Positions 36,101 to 49,453 are shown, counted from the first letter of the stretch. The stretch is DNA of 64,000 nt from Lingula anatina (GCF_001039355.2 NW_019775756.1:159520-223519); one strand, 5' to 3'. Numbers and translations are program-made. The notes: generated by a model from the sequence alone, not told the origin.

Positions 36101-39100
36101 GTTTTATAGTTATGCTGCCACACGGGATCTTGTTGACGGACGCTGCACAAACACTTGCTGTCTAGGGGTAAGTCATGTTTGAATGATTTAAAAAGTACTT
36201 TAAAAGGTATAAACCTTGAACTATAATTTTGTGAATAACTTATGCAATAACTACGCTTAATTGGTGAATTATGCATATTACGTGCAAACAACGCAAAGTT
36301 ATGAAGACCCGCATCCAAGAATGCAGAGGGTACACGTTGGTTTATGAAAATGAACGTGATGAAGGCTAAGATATAACGTATATCTTTTGATATTCCGTAT
36401 TTCAGTAAGTCATTTTATAAATTCAATAATCTTCGAAATGCAATATGAAAAATTATACTTAAAATACAAAAATCTTTACCCAGGTGGTCCGAAATATTCC
36501 CTCGGTGATTATAAACACGCCATGCTGCTGCGTGGATCTGTGGCAGAACTGCAGTTGCTATTGCTTCGCCAGAATCTTCGGCATCAAGTCGGCCGCCAAG
36601 CACATCACACCCAAGTGCAAGTTCTGCGTCTCTTTAGAAGGAGAAGGCGAGTACAATACAGAGTCCATATTGATTGAGTTCACCAAGCTGTGGCCGTCCG
36701 CCGATGTCTCTCTTGGTACAGACGAGGAGATGAACTATCGCCTCCGTATTCAGTGGGAAATGGAACGCTTCCGCTCAAAGACGGACCCCAGAGCCGTTAC
36801 GAGGCTAGAGAAGGAAATCCTGGAGTTGTGCACCAAGAACTATGCCAACCGGCTACAAATAGTCTGTGACGAAGCGTTAAATTTCTTTCTGGATGCCAAC
36901 AGAAGTTGGTACCGGAAGGGCCTCACCCCTCTTCACATAGCACTCCTTCACAATAGCACCGAAGTGGCTATAATCTTGATTGAGCGATTGGGAAAGGCAT
37001 TGCTCTTCAAGGAGATGGCGGGTAGTTACACAGGAGCCACCGCGTTGCACATCGCCACGGCAAACGGAAACTTCAAAGCAATGGAAGCCATGTTCTACCA
37101 TCTGGCTGAGGCCGACATTCTGAAACTTCTTCGTAAATGTGCTACCGGGGAGCAGTTCAAGAGGACTTTGGTTCCCGCCGAACTTCCCTTGTCACTTGCT
37201 GTGCTGTCTGGCAATGCTCAACTAGTTCAGCTTCTCATAGAAAAAGGAGCTCCACTAGATGGCAGAGATTCGCAAGACAACACCGTTCTACACACCATCG
37301 TCCTAATGTCGCAGCATAAACTCCAAGAAGCATTGGAGATGTACGAAGTAATCCTGAACAATACCACTCGCTGGTGGTGTAGAAGCGAAGGCGTGGATAT
37401 GACCAGAGCGAATAGTGTCGCCACAGAAATTGAAGCGAAGCATTACCTGTTCCGTTTGGCAAATAGAGAAGAATTCACTGCTTTGACTTTGGCAGCCAAG
37501 GTCGGTGTCAAGGAAATGTTTGAGAAAATTCTCAACACAAACAACATATACAGGTAAGTACATAAATTCATTTTGGAATAGCCAATCTGGATTGTAGAGA
37601 CTGTCTGGAAGATAGCTCTGTTACAAATGCAAATTCAGTCAGACGTCTATGCTCTTTAACACTTGTAGACTCTAAAGTGGCCAAAAAGCTTGAATATATA
37701 ATTGAAAAAAAAAAAAACTTTTTTCACAAAGTTTATTTCAACTATAGTGTTAATCATTTATATGAGGACCTGGTTGTAAAAAATGATTTATTTTCAGGTT
37801 TTCACAGTGGGAATATGGCCATACAACCACAGCATTTTACGATGTTACTGAAATTGATCCAGTTCTCAGTACGTCTCGAATGTCTGCGCTGGAACTACTT
37901 GTGTACACCAATAACGAAGAACGCATAGAATGCCTTAGTATTCCGGTAATTAACCATTTGCTGCATATCAAATGGCACAACTACAGGATGTACTACATAA
38001 CATGGGGTATTTTGCATCTAATTTACATGCTGATACTATCTCTTCCCGCGTTTGATCCTTTACTCTTCCAAACGCCGTCCAATGGATCTTCGATTCCAAA
38101 TGCTTCGCTTCCCTACAGGAACAATTCAGCCCAAATCCATGAACCTGGATACAAGAGAAAGTTCCCGTCAGGTGTGTACCTGTTCCTTATGGTCGGCACT
38201 TTCTTATTCTTCATATACAGCCTTACTGGGGCGTTAAAATGGTCGGTGAGACACAGAGGCAACGCCATATTGAATATGTGGAAGTTCCTCAGCTGGAATA
38301 AACTCCACGTCATTCTTCTTCTGTTTTCTGTTTCTATGCTGTCATTCCTGACCGATGCCGTGAAGTCGTTTCAACCTTTAGCTCTTCTTCTTGGATGGGT
38401 GTTCCTAATTTTCTTCACACGCGGTTTCAGACAGACCAGTTTCTTCTCTGCTATGATTCAGCGCATCATGCTCGGCGATTTGCTTCGATTTCTTATCATA
38501 TATCTGATCCTGACGGCGGGGTTTTCCNTTCTGCATCTAATTTACATGTTGATACTATCTCTTCCCGCGTTTGAGCCTTTACTCTTCCAAACGCCTTCCA
38601 ATGGATCTGCGATTCCAAATGCTTCGCTTCCCTACGGGAACGATTCAGCCCAAACCCATGAACCTGGATACAAGGGAAAGTTCCCGCCTGGTGTGTACCT
38701 GTTCCTTATGGTCGGCACTTTCTTATTCTTCATATACAGCCTTACTGGGGCGTTAAAATGGTCGGTGAGACACAGAGACAACGCCATATTGAATATGTGG
38801 AAGTTCCTCAGCTGGAATAAACTCCACGTCATTCTTCTTCTGTTTTCCGTTTCTATGCTGTCATTCCTGACCGATGCCGTGAAGTCGTTTCAACCTTTAG
38901 CTCTTCTTCTTGGATGGGTGTTCCTAATTTTCTTCACACGCGGCTTCAGACAGACCAGTTTCTTCTCTGCTATGATTCAGCGCATCATGCTCGGCGATTT
39001 GCTTCGATTTCTTATCATATATCTTATCCTGACGGCGGGGTTTTCTTCTGCTATAGGTGTAGCTAGGGTTAATCATTTCGCTTCCTTGACCTCTTCAGCG

Positions 39101-39529
39101 ATTGTGTCTGATGAAATAGCCGAGTTTGATGGTTTTGGTACCACCATGTGGACTTTGTTTAGACTGATGGTGGGCCTTTCAGAAATTCAGATAATACCAG
39201 GGAATATCTTCAAAGGCACCTCTGCTAGTAACTTCCCGGTTATAACTTTGCCAGCGTTACTGATAACGTATGTGGTGCTTGTAAATATTCTCCTCATGAA
39301 TATGCTCATCGCCACTATGACCGACACCTATACCCACATCTCAAAATACAATGATCTTATCTACAAGAAGTTGCGCACGACCGATATGATTTTTCTGGAG
39401 CGAATGTTGCCAGAAGTAATGCGCATGCTCGCTGTGGAGGCCACGTATAAGATCTGTCGAGTCATGTCGCCAACTACTCACCGTAATCTGTACCTTTTGG
39501 AGGTAGAAGTTTGCAAGAAAGAGGACTAG
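33181..39529 (+). CDS. TRPV-type cation channel with ankyrin repeats (contains an assembly duplication)
   Basis: Four exons splice in phase: 33181-33265, 35860-36167, 36484-37553 and 37798-39529. The N-terminus is acidic (EDLEKEEKEE), then basic. Ankyrin repeats are visible in exon 3: GLTPLHIALLHNS, GATALHIATANGN, LPLSLAVLSGNAQLV, and DNTVLHTIV with EFTALTLAAKVG. Exon 4 begins with the TRPV linker (WEYGHTTTAFYD, MSALELLVY), then membrane segments. A pore-loop region follows at MWTLFRLMVGLSEI, then S6 at LVNILLMNMLIATM. Invertebrate TRPVs of the Nanchung/Inactive/OSM-9 group are cation channels of sensory cells. A 173-residue block spanning S1 to about S5 is present twice around the N at 38528, so the written frame (about 1064 codons) overstates the protein, which is probably about 890 residues. 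Confidence 0.85.
38010..39045 (+). repeat. 519-bp direct repeat around a single N in the TRPV exon
   Basis: The block from TGCATCTAATTTACATG to GACGGCGGGGTTTTC at about 38010-38527 recurs from about 38529 with an offset of 519 bases and scattered substitutions (for example GTTTGATCC versus GTTTGAGCC). The junction is the lone N at 38528. Confidence 0.9.
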
Positions 39530-40321
39530 TATGCACGTAAAATTATCTTTAAACATTTTCATTGTTTCAATATAATTGTGCATGCGTTTTCCTTCAAGAA
39601 TTAAAAACAATGTAATGTGTAAAAGGGGCTAAGAGCTATGAGAACTTTTTTGCCCCTGACAGTAAAGCTGCGGCACAATTTGACCTCCAAAAGATCCTTG
39701 CGAGTTTCAGACTTCTAAGCCAGAACATCCATATGCCACCACCATGCGTGGACTCACTTCAACCCATATGGACAAAGGCTTATGAACTTCTTAACTTTAT
39801 TTTGCCGAGGTTTCCTTTTTGTGAGCTTGGATACGGGATATATATGGGTTCCGTGTGAATTATTTTAAAGTCTGATTCATGCCCAAGCACTGCACTGCCC
39901 AAAGGCAAGTCTGGAGAGGCAAGCCCGATAAATCAATTTGGGTCGATGTGGAAATAACCCATGACCAAACACAATAATTATTATGTGAAAGAAATGAGCG
40001 TTCTAGACGGTGGTTGGACTTTTATCTTTATAATTGTATAGCAAAATATATACCTTGCCTTCGAATTTCAACAGTTTTCCTATGTCGCAAAGATATGCAT
40101 TGCCGATGGCAATGTTACTGTGTTTTAATTTTAACTTTTTATTTACTGGTAACAGAGACTGTTGAATTTCACTTGAAATTGTTAAATAATAGAAATTTCG
40201 GACTCGAAGACGGGCTAGTTTCTGTTAATGATTTTTCCTTTTTTGTTAATAGCACATAGCCGCAAAATTGAGTTCCTCATTAATACTCATTAGCTTGTTT
40301 CACATAAGTGGACATTTCCAT

Positions 40322-40552
40322 CCCCATAGACACCATTGACCTATAGTGTACGTGGATCTATCCAAATCTGTGGAGACTCTCGCTGAGTACAATCAGCTTT
40401 ACTGTAGATGAGTAGAGTATAGAAGAGCTGGTGATTATACGAGGTTGGAAACAAGAGGAGGCGTGTCATTCAGTTAAGCTGATTGCATTCAGCGAGAATC
40501 CGTACAGAGTTGGATCGATCTACGAAGACCGGTGGTGTCTACGGGATTGGGG
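40322..40552. mobile_element. Foldback element
   Basis: The ends CCCATAGACACCATTG and CCGGTGGTGTCTACGGG are imperfect inverted repeats. The inner part CATTCAGTTAAGCTGATTGC resembles blocks in the elements at 7454 and 3006. Non-coding. Confidence 0.55.
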
Positions 40553-40830
40553 TCTAAGACTGTCGACAAGTGTACCCCAGTACGTCTTAGAGTTCTCATC
40601 AGAGTTATGCATCTTTTAAGAAAAAAGTTCATTCAATACACAGCAATGTTAACCCCTTTTTTTGTATTATGCAATATACTCTCCCTTTTTAAAACTTTCT
40701 TTAAGTATTTAATTTCCCATCAGTGTTCAAGGTTATTGTAACCCTTTGTCATCATCCAGACACCGAAAATTAGTTTTTCCTGTTTCTAATTATTCAATAG
40801 TGCATCTATCTTTAATTATGGTGATTTAAA

Positions 40831-41388
40831 ACAATGAAAAATCCCTCGAAAATATGATTATCGGCGTTTATATTTTTCGTTGCAATGTATAAGCATGGGC
40901 AACTCAAAGCTTTAATCTTCAATTGAACACCTTTCTATTTTGAGGTGAGATAGCAATCGGTATGGGGCGTAACTTCATCCCTAAACAAGATTTTACACGA
41001 AAAATGACAGGAGTGTGCGAGCTACAATGCCGTGCCGTCATTTTGGTTTAAATGTTTTTGTTATGGAGTTATGAGCCCCTAATTACAGACTTTCATTTAC
41101 CAAAGGCATTATTTTGCTTTATCAACGATAAAACCTGAATTAAGACTTTTAAGAAAAATCGCTGGCAGGATTTTGGAGCAGTAAATGGTGTCAATAAATG
41201 GGCGTTAAAACGGTGACCGTGGAAGCTCAGGTAAAAGAGAAATTTGGATTTTCCGTTTTTACCCCAAAATCGCAAAATGACGTAACCCATAAGATGACAT
41301 ATGTGTAAATGTTAATTAATTTAGTCAGGTAACACTGAAAATTTATTTATTACCCAAAAGAATGTATGTAAGGCAGTAAATAAGGAGT
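40831..41388 (+). repeat. Dispersed repeat of about 590 bp, copy 2
   Basis: Same-orientation relative of 29681-30272 with small indels. Neither copy encodes a protein. Confidence 0.8.
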
Positions 41389-41961
41389 TTTGTGCGAAGG
41401 GTGACAATATCCTTAAATAACTTTATGCACAATACTAATAAAAAAAAAAAAATAATAATAATGGAAAACCCGTAAGTATTACCGTAAAATGAATAGCTTG
41501 AAGTTGAATAAAATATATTAATTCCATGATACTAGGTTGTCCAGTGTTACATATGTACAATCAAGCACGAGAGTAGGTGTAATAAATAACGTTGAACACT
41601 GTATGCTGACTGCAATCCATTCAGTTATACCCGCTTTCAAAACATAGATCACATAGGGGACCATTTAGGATACCTATAATTATTGTCGAAAGGGTATTTT
41701 GGTAATTTATGGATTTTTTTAACTAGTTGGCTGCAACGGCCGCACCTGACTTTTCGACGTTTACAAAAAGGACTTCATTAAAGGGATACATTAAAAAAGA
41801 AAAAAAAAATCGGGTCTTATTGCCCGTGGCCGAAGATAAGGATGGGGTTTCTTCACACCATGTGATAAAATGTAAAGTCATATATCGGGAGTCCTGTGGC
41901 AGAAAAAATGCGCGTCTGTTGGGAAGTATTGTATTGGGGTCAGTTTCATGCCATTGAAAAA

Positions 41962-41992
<31 letters not shown>

Positions 41993-42233
41993 GGAGGTGA
42001 AACAAATAAAAGATTTTTTAAAAGTTGGTCTTCCCATAAAATCTTACATTCAGTTAAAATCGCTTTATTTGTTAATTTGCGATTGAATTAGTCATAACCA
42101 GCAGTCAGATATGCTACAGCCTATCTTGTGTACGAGCGCCATCTTTCGGGCAATATTACACCAACATGTGCTAGTTGTTGTCTTACACATGCTTCGAGCA
42201 AAGTGCGTTTTCTTCATACTTCGTAATTTAACC

Positions 42234-42638
42234 ATGTCCAGTAAGAATGTTTTTGTGCCAAGAATAAATCCAGTTACGGGCGAATCGGAATGGATCCCCC
42301 AGAATGAGAATTATGATTACTACCAAGAGATAGCAAGGTAGGTGGAAATGGGTGCATGGGTAGCAGTAGAGTTGCACGGCCAGTCAAAACAGTGACGCTG
42401 GCCAGACTTGTTTGTCACCTTTATTTCGGTTGATGACTACAAAAACTATATAAAACGCCACTGGTACTTTTGCAGTATCCCCTTTCCCACCCTATAACTA
42501 TTTGATTTTCATTGTCTTGAATTCTTGATTTTCAAATTTATATTCAATAAATTTTTGTAGTTAATTCGAACAACATACATGTATCTCTGCTATTCGAATA
42601 AATTACATGTGGTTTGTATCTATTTATAATCAAAAGTA

Positions 42639-42703
<65 letters not shown>

Positions 42704-42835
42704 TCATGTTATCTGACAGCTCTAATCACAGATACAGCCTCCAACATATACATGTAGCATGAATTAAGATTCATATGGTAGCACTCCTTTAGTCACACAA
42801 TTGCTGTTTTTAAACATAATTATCTAGTTTATGAG

Positions 42836-42885
<50 letters not shown>

Positions 42886-43423
42886 TATATTAATTATATA
42901 TTATATATTAATTATATGTTATACATATGAAGATGGCAAAGTACTTTAAGCATCACGTACGTGTTCATCTTTTAAAGGAGAACGTAAAAATATATCAATT
43001 AACTAAATATCTACTCATGATGGAGAAAAGAAAAGAAAAATATTTTACTATGATCAATACTGAAAGATTTCTAATGCACATGTGTGTACTATATTATGTT
43101 TTAGAGGTTGCACAGATAATGTAAATTAGTTATTGTAAATAGGAGTGCTAACACATGAAAAAAAATTTATTTAATTTGTGGAATATTTTTGACAATTCAG
43201 GTCAGCTTATGCAGACATGCTGCATGATACAGAAAGGGTGAGTTTTTACCTTTTTATATGTAAAAAAAAAAAAAAAATGAAACCGCATTTTAAAACTAGT
43301 ATTGAAGTATGGTGAATTTCTTGATCCATATGCTAACATAGAATAAGAATAATCCCTCAAATATTTTGTAATAATTCATGTATTAGGGTATAAGTATTTG
43401 TATTTTAGTATTCATTTATTGTC

Positions 43424-43519
<96 letters not shown>

Positions 43520-43768
43520 TTTAAGCATTGAAACTAAAAAACTTCACCTCTTGCTGATACATTGAAGTGTCTACAGTCAGTTGTTCAAGTGAACATAAAG
43601 ATCTTTTCTTTTCCTCAGAATAAGAAATATGAGTTGGCATTGAAGAAAGCTATAGACTGCATGCACTCTCAGGGAAAACCTGCTAATGTTCTTGACATAG
43701 GAACTGGGACAGGGTTACTCTCTATGATGGCTGCCAGGCATAGAGCTGATAGTATTACAGCTTGTGAG
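42234..43768 (+). CDS. PRMT7: Protein arginine N-methyltransferase 7, first three exons (incomplete)
   Basis: Exons 42234-42337, 43201-43237 and 43619-43768 join in phase to 97 residues. The start (VFVPRINPVTGESEW), the NYDYYQEIARSAYADMLHD block, and motif I VLDIGTGTGLLSMMA with an acidic post-I residue are characteristic of PRMT7. PRMT7 is a type III enzyme that monomethylates arginine using S-adenosylmethionine. In vertebrates the matching block reads YDYHQEIARSSYADMLHD. The third exon ends in a good donor (GAG|GTGAGA), but no later PRMT7 exon appears before the N at 44103, after which minus-strand BRICHOS exons begin. The gene is therefore broken by the assembly or continues beyond a nested insertion. 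TA repeats of 45 and about 85 bp sit in its introns. Confidence 0.85.
42640..42700 (+). repeat. TTA trinucleotide microsatellite
   Basis: About twenty ATT/TTA units in PRMT7 intron 1. Similar runs lie at 4395-4422, 6467-6494, 11572-11596, 49412-49450 and 55031-55060. Confidence 0.95.
43428..43514 (+). repeat. TA microsatellite
   Basis: About 43 TA units in PRMT7 intron 2. Other long TA runs are at 9620-9655, 20516-20566, 30718-30774, 31447-31501 and 42840-42884. Confidence 0.95.
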
Positions 43769-44772
43769 GTGAGAAAGAGAAAAAATTCTTTAATCTGTAC
43801 CAATTTATTAAAATGGTGAACAAGGGGGTCACGCCGTCAGGTTGACAAACCTATGAATGTACTGTTCTATGCTCTCAAAACTGTATGTATCACAGTCAAT
43901 GAGAATAAAGTAAAATGTTAAAACTGAGTGTGGTGACTTATAGGTAGGTTAACCTGACCTGACACTGGCTTGTGCTAGATGTCTATACCCTGCTGGAAGA
44001 CCTCATGAGAGACTCAACCAGACCAGACTCAGGATTTTTTTAGAAGTGCAATTCATGCTAGAAGAACTCATATTCAGTTTGTATTTATTTATATTCCAGG
44101 CANACCTACCTTCCACACATCTTGTGCTGTCTTGTTAGAGATGTGAACTGCTCCCAATATTCCACCGACAGCAACAGCAACAACAACAATGACAGCAACA
44201 GCAACAATGATGTACTTCTTGTACGACGCCTTGATCTGAAATCAAAAGTTTATGTATGAATCAGTCAAGGTGGCCAACATTTTGAAGACATTTTTAAAAT
44301 GACTCACAAGCACTTTAAGTAACTTCACATCATGTCTTTGTTTACCTCGTAATTCTCTAACCCCCTTTTCCAATTTCACATGCATTTGAAGTAACTTTAC
44401 GTAATGTCTTTGTTTGGAGTTCGTTTGGCATTAATTCTTTATAACCCCTTTTCTCTTATACATCATGTTAAGTCTAAAGAGGTTAAGTCAACTTGTTTGG
44501 TAGTCCGTTTGAGGACTAAGAATCCCTTTGTCTTGGTTTACCAGTACCAGTATGATAACAGGAGTTCGATTCCCCACAACTAGTTACGACGGTGTCCGCA
44601 TTATTAACCTATTTGTATATTTCACTCTTGACTTAATTTGGTCGGTTCCAGACGGACATAGTTTTTAATGTGACCTTCAACATCGTATCACAACATTTCC
44701 ATAATTAATAGTGCAGTTTATGTTTATAGATTTTGTATAAAAAAAGTCTTAAATGATTTAAATCAAATTTCA

Positions 44773-44990
44773 GCTGCTGATGAAGAGAAGAAGGAAGAGG
44801 CTCCTGCAGCAAAAGAGGAGTCCGGCGGTCTCTTTGATCTCTTTGATTACATCCCCTTAGTACAGCAATCTATTAAAATATTGGAGTTTTCACTAACTGT
44901 GCCAATTTTTCGTAGGTCGTCAGTAAAAAGCAGCATCTCTTTGAGGAAGAACTTATACATGTACCTTATTAGGGGGGGAGGGGGGATCAG
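44773..44990 (+). other. Plus-strand open segment after a splice acceptor (possible exon relic)
   Basis: Within gene C intron 1, a pyrimidine tract and CAG precede a frame beginning ADEEKKEEAPAAKEES then GLFDLFDY. The acidic/Lys-rich run ending in GLFD is reminiscent of ribosomal P-protein tails, but the frame then runs on into unrelated residues. No partner exon is found. Probably a retro-copy or exon relic. Confidence 0.25.
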
Positions 44991-45318
44991 TTAGTAAGTG
45001 AGGGTGGGGGGTTAAATAGCAAGTACATATCTTGGGTAAGGGCTATTTGCCTGGATAGTCTCTTTCCCCGAGGAAGTTTAGATAGACATCAAAATGTTTG
45101 AGACATACAGCGATCTCAATGAACTAGATTAAAATAAAATACAATAAAATGAAATAGAACAAAATAATGCTTCATTTTTATGAAATTAAACTTTCTCATT
45201 CAATGTCTGTATCATACTTTCGATAGGTTGGCTTTTCGAACATCCTCGTTTCTATCATTCGTTTTCTCATAAATTCCTGTTTGCTGTATTTAAGAATTTT
45301 TGAATCTCTTTTTTTTCC

Positions 45319-45660
45319 TTAAAAGGATAACAACTCTTCGTATGAGATCTATATTTTACTATAAATACACAGTAAAAAAACTGACGAAAATATAATAATT
45401 TCTATTTTACCACAAAAACGGCAGTTATAGCAATTATTCTTAAATCTGTGTTTGTCTTCCAATCACGTGACCTCCATAGATGGCTATACTCTGTAATTAT
45501 CTCATAAGAGATTATTACAAAAACACTTCTCATAAAAAAAGGCGAGACTAACTTCGAATGTAGAAATGGATTCATTAACCATCAGTAAGTATGGAAAAAT
45601 TATCATTTACACCAGGAAAATTCATTTTTTGGCCCAAATGAACAGTTGTTATCATTTTAA
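45319..45660 (-). mobile_element. MITE with TTAA ends, copy 2
   Basis: Diverged, opposite-orientation relative of 21892-22235. It shares the AGGATAACAACTCTTCG end, the blocks ATAGATGGCTATACTCTG and GGATTCATTAACCAT, and TTAA at both ends. It lies inside intron 1 of gene C, 21 bases from exon 1. Confidence 0.7.
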
Positions 45661-45841
45661 CTTAGTATCCTTGCCACGTACCTCAGCGTCAGTTTGTCGA
45701 GGAGACGCACTATCCGTGACAACGGTCACGCTTGGGTCGATCGACTTCTCGTTCACGGTTGGCAACATCTTGAAAACGCACCGATGTCGTAATAACACGA
45801 GCAAACCTTTGGAAATGATGACAAGGAAGATTTAATTTGTC

Positions 45842-45848
45842 TTTTATA
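45842..45848 (-). promoter_or_regulatory. TATA box of BRICHOS gene C
   Basis: TATAAAA on the minus strand, 74 bases upstream of the ATG at 45768. This mirrors the placement in gene A. Confidence 0.5.
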
Positions 45849-46217
45849 CCTGCCGAATAATTGGCAACCTGCCAATTGTCTTGCAAACCTTTGATACGTT
45901 TTGTTTACTCAATCTTCATTTCCAGGGACGACTTTACGAAGAACTGGATTTCATCTTATCCTTTAACGCGTTCATCGCTTGAAATCACGTAGCAAAATTT
46001 CAGTATGTAGTGAAGATTAAAGTCACAACGGTGATATTCCAATCATTTTTTTTTTTTCAGATAACGCAACCGGGAAGTAGTGCTGTATTTACCAACTGAA
46101 TGTTTGCAGTAGCGAGAAAGCGTTTTAAGATGTACTAGTAGTATGATGTAATGCGTAAGTGTATACACACACAGTGAAGTGCAAAATACCCAGTATGTTT
46201 GTGCTTTGGATATTTGA

Positions 46218-46268
<51 letters not shown>

Positions 46269-49200
46269 AAGAAGAAGAAGACGAAAGCGTAAATAGAATA
46301 TCTTTCTACAAACTAGATTTTTTGGTATCTGGGGGAAGGGGATGGTATGATAAGATTGCTTGCAATATCAGTGAAGTCTTGATAAGAGAAGGGAAGTTCC
46401 CTTCTTCCAAGAACACAAGCATTCCCATGTGTTTATCACATGTTGCAAACGCAGGTAGGTTTTTTACCAGTCTTTTTTGGAGAGAGGTCGTTGGTCGACC
46501 CAAAGGCCACAGAAACAAGCGCGGTATGCAATGACTTTATTTTGCTCCATTATGTGTTCATAATTTTTTTTAATTTCAGTTGCATACACAGCCATTTAAA
46601 GGCATGGAATGGTGTTTAACTAACTCCTCCGGAAGAGAAAATTAAAGTTAAAGACGAAGACATATGATGCAAGGAGTATTTGGTGCCCTCCTAAAATTTC
46701 CTTTCACTTCTCCCTAAAAGTTTTTTTCGATCAGCTCTTAAATCTGACATGCCAAAAACTTGTTTCTGTCCAGAACTGCATTTTACCGGTTCTCTAGTCG
46801 TCAACGACACCAGTTTACAGAGTGAAATATCTATTAAGTATTTTAAAAATACTTCACGTAATATCTTGTTTATTAATGACCAAAAGACTGATGTTAGAAT
46901 GGTGGTCCTTTTTATTCTAGGACAGTCCCCCCCCCAAGTCGATCACCCCGTAGATAATACCCCCTCCCCCAAGAAAAAATTACAATTTTAGAATTATCTT
47001 TTTCAAAGAATTTATAAGTTTCATAAATAATTTACCGAATATTTACAGTATGTAATTACATTCTCAAAATTCAAAAAAATCTCCTATATTCTAAAGCATA
47101 CCTGAGAGGTAACATATAATTTAACATGCTTAAGACAAAATTTGTGAATTTGCCTTTACATTTTAAAATCGTCATTTTTGTTCTGAAAGCAAATCGATGT
47201 CATTTTAAAACTCATCTGCATTTCATTTAATTGTTAGTCAGTTATCTGAATAACAGGTTGAGAAAATACATTAAACAATTATATATAAAAAGAAAAGGAA
47301 AACAAGTCATTGTTTATTTGTCATGGGGTAGTGGTGAAACAATTAAAAGCGACAGTTCCTCAAAGGAATACCTGGATAAGTGAGATTATTTGTTTGAAGA
47401 TGCAGCTTAATTAAAGGCAGGGATTATAATTTGTTCCCAGTATTACACTGTTTATTGTGAACAGTAGCATTTCATGACTGAAGGGGGGGAATGTCCGAGT
47501 AGATTTGTCCGGAGGGGGGGGGGGGGGGGTGGGGTGAAGTAACGGGGGGGGGGGGGGTGAATAACAGTCCTCATACTATCGAAACGGTTAGATCGAGGAG
47601 AAATGATATAGAAGTGATCATCGAAGGATAGAATTGAGAAAATCATAGAGGGAATATACTCATTTTACTCCTTTCGAATATTTGTACTCCCCCTTACTTT
47701 TACTGCAATTAAAAACAATATCTTCTCATTTTAGAAATACAGGTAACTGCTGCCAGGTTTACATTAATATTACTGGAAATGAAAGTATATTGTAACAAAG
47801 CTGCCCTCTCAGTGGTGATTTGTGGACAGCCTTATTGTTGACGGGTCCCAATCCATGCTAATAGATACTTATAGGCTATAACTGCATTCCCACTTCCAAT
47901 AGGTCTCATTTTATTTTATGAAAATATATATGTATTCTTACCTGTAATAGATGGCACTGTGCGTGACTATTTTTACAATGTGGGCATTCGAACAATTCAC
48001 TCCTATTCTGAAAACACGCTCTGGTTTCTTTGATTTGGTTGAGCAGAGTGATACAGAAACCGGGAACAGAATTTCGAATACCTAATATTTTCACATTACT
48101 GCCATCATGTTAATCCTTTCATCTTTATATTTAAAATAAGCTACACGGTCAGGACAATGGTTTCGTCTCGCTTATGTACGAGTCAAGGCATGATGTGATT
48201 GTAAAATGTTTAGTAAACCATGGGGCGGTAACATCCCAGTGTCCCCGTTAGCCTATACCCTTCTTCGGCCCATAGAAAGATCATTTAGTAGAGGCACATG
48301 CTGCATTGATTACGGTGCTTATATACATATCGCGTGCGTACTATCAGAAGTACACGCAGTTATATATGTTTAATGGAGTGAAAGGTGGTCCCCCCTCCCC
48401 GTCCTACTACATGTTGTACCACACGTCTTCCCCACCCCCATGGCAGAGTTAAACAATTTGACCAGGAAGATACACAGGAGTTCACATTCATTGATTTCAC
48501 CTGCAGTGTGCATCGCCCACGCTATTTCTAAAGCGTTAAGGACTGTTACAGAATTTGTCATGTTACCATGTGTTGGCGTTCACGCCCTGTGTCAACAGAC
48601 ACTCAAATCCTCGTTATAGTGCACGAACACAGGCAGGGCATATAGAGATTTTCAGAGATTGTCGAAACAGGCAATTTTATTATAATGAATGTAAAATCTG
48701 ATTTTTACCTCCGACAAGGAGGTTATGATTGCACTCCCCGTAAGTCTGTTTGTTTGCCTGTCTTTGTTTATTTGTCACCGGCATACAAAGCAACTCAAAA
48801 AGATAAAAGGTGGACTTTCAGTTTCATGAAATTTTCGTTAGATGGATTAGACAGAAATTAGCTAGCTCAAAGGTGATTTGATTTTGGTAGTGATCCGTGA
48901 TCAGGGTGACCACTTGGATCAATCTTCATTACGAGATAGGGCCAATGATCTTGACCCGTTTTGCAACGAATGGGCTCTCAACTAACACAATATTGCTATT
49001 GGCTGCTTATTAATCTTGGAGGTACTATTCTATCCCCTTTTGTTGTTATGATCATAGATGTATACCCGTTTTATAGGAATAAGCCTATACTTTGCTGTGG
49101 AAGTATTTTTTTGTAAATCATTGGGCTTTGGATTTGTGGTCATGCACGTAATTAAGTCATATTAAAACGGGATAGGATGACTCCAGACGACAGAGATCGC

Positions 49201-49405
49201 TATAACTTCAATACACCCGCTGCTTTCACAGCTTCCTTTTGTAGAGGGATGTTTGATACGGGATGAAAAACACAGATTATAACACTCACACCGTGTCGTC
49301 CATCACGCCTAGGGGTTTATATACTAGTATCATGTTATGTGTTCTACCAATGGAGTCATTTGGTTCTTTTCCTGGTCAAGATTATTTCAGTTTGACCGAA
49401 GGCGT

Positions 49406-49453
<48 letters not shown>

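Larger units (their letters stand above)
39530..42233. other. Intergenic; repeats only
   Basis: Contains a foldback element (40322-40552) and the second copy of the 590-bp repeat (40831-41388). No coding exon is recognised between the TRPV stop and the PRMT7 start. An AAAT run lies near 41958-41992. Confidence 0.5.
44110..45768 (-). pseudogene. BRICHOS-peptide precursor gene C, truncated (exons 1-2 only)
   Basis: Exon 1 is 45682-45768 (29 codons, MLPTVNEKS start). Exon 2 is 44110-44235 (42 codons, the Val/Ala-rich membrane segment). Both match genes A and B, exon 2 almost base for base. The donor after exon 2 (AAG|GTAGGT) lies only a few bases from the N at 44103. No BRICHOS or peptide exon follows before PRMT7. 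It is either a real truncated duplicate or a complete gene cut by a bad join. A TATAAAA box sits upstream at 45842-45848, so the promoter looks intact. Intron 1 contains a TTAA-ended MITE and an odd plus-strand open segment. Confidence 0.75.

Noticed and set aside
47906-48094. Minus-strand open segment with a CPHC...C pattern and donor-like end
   Set aside because: No partner exon or domain could be found; kept out of the gene list.
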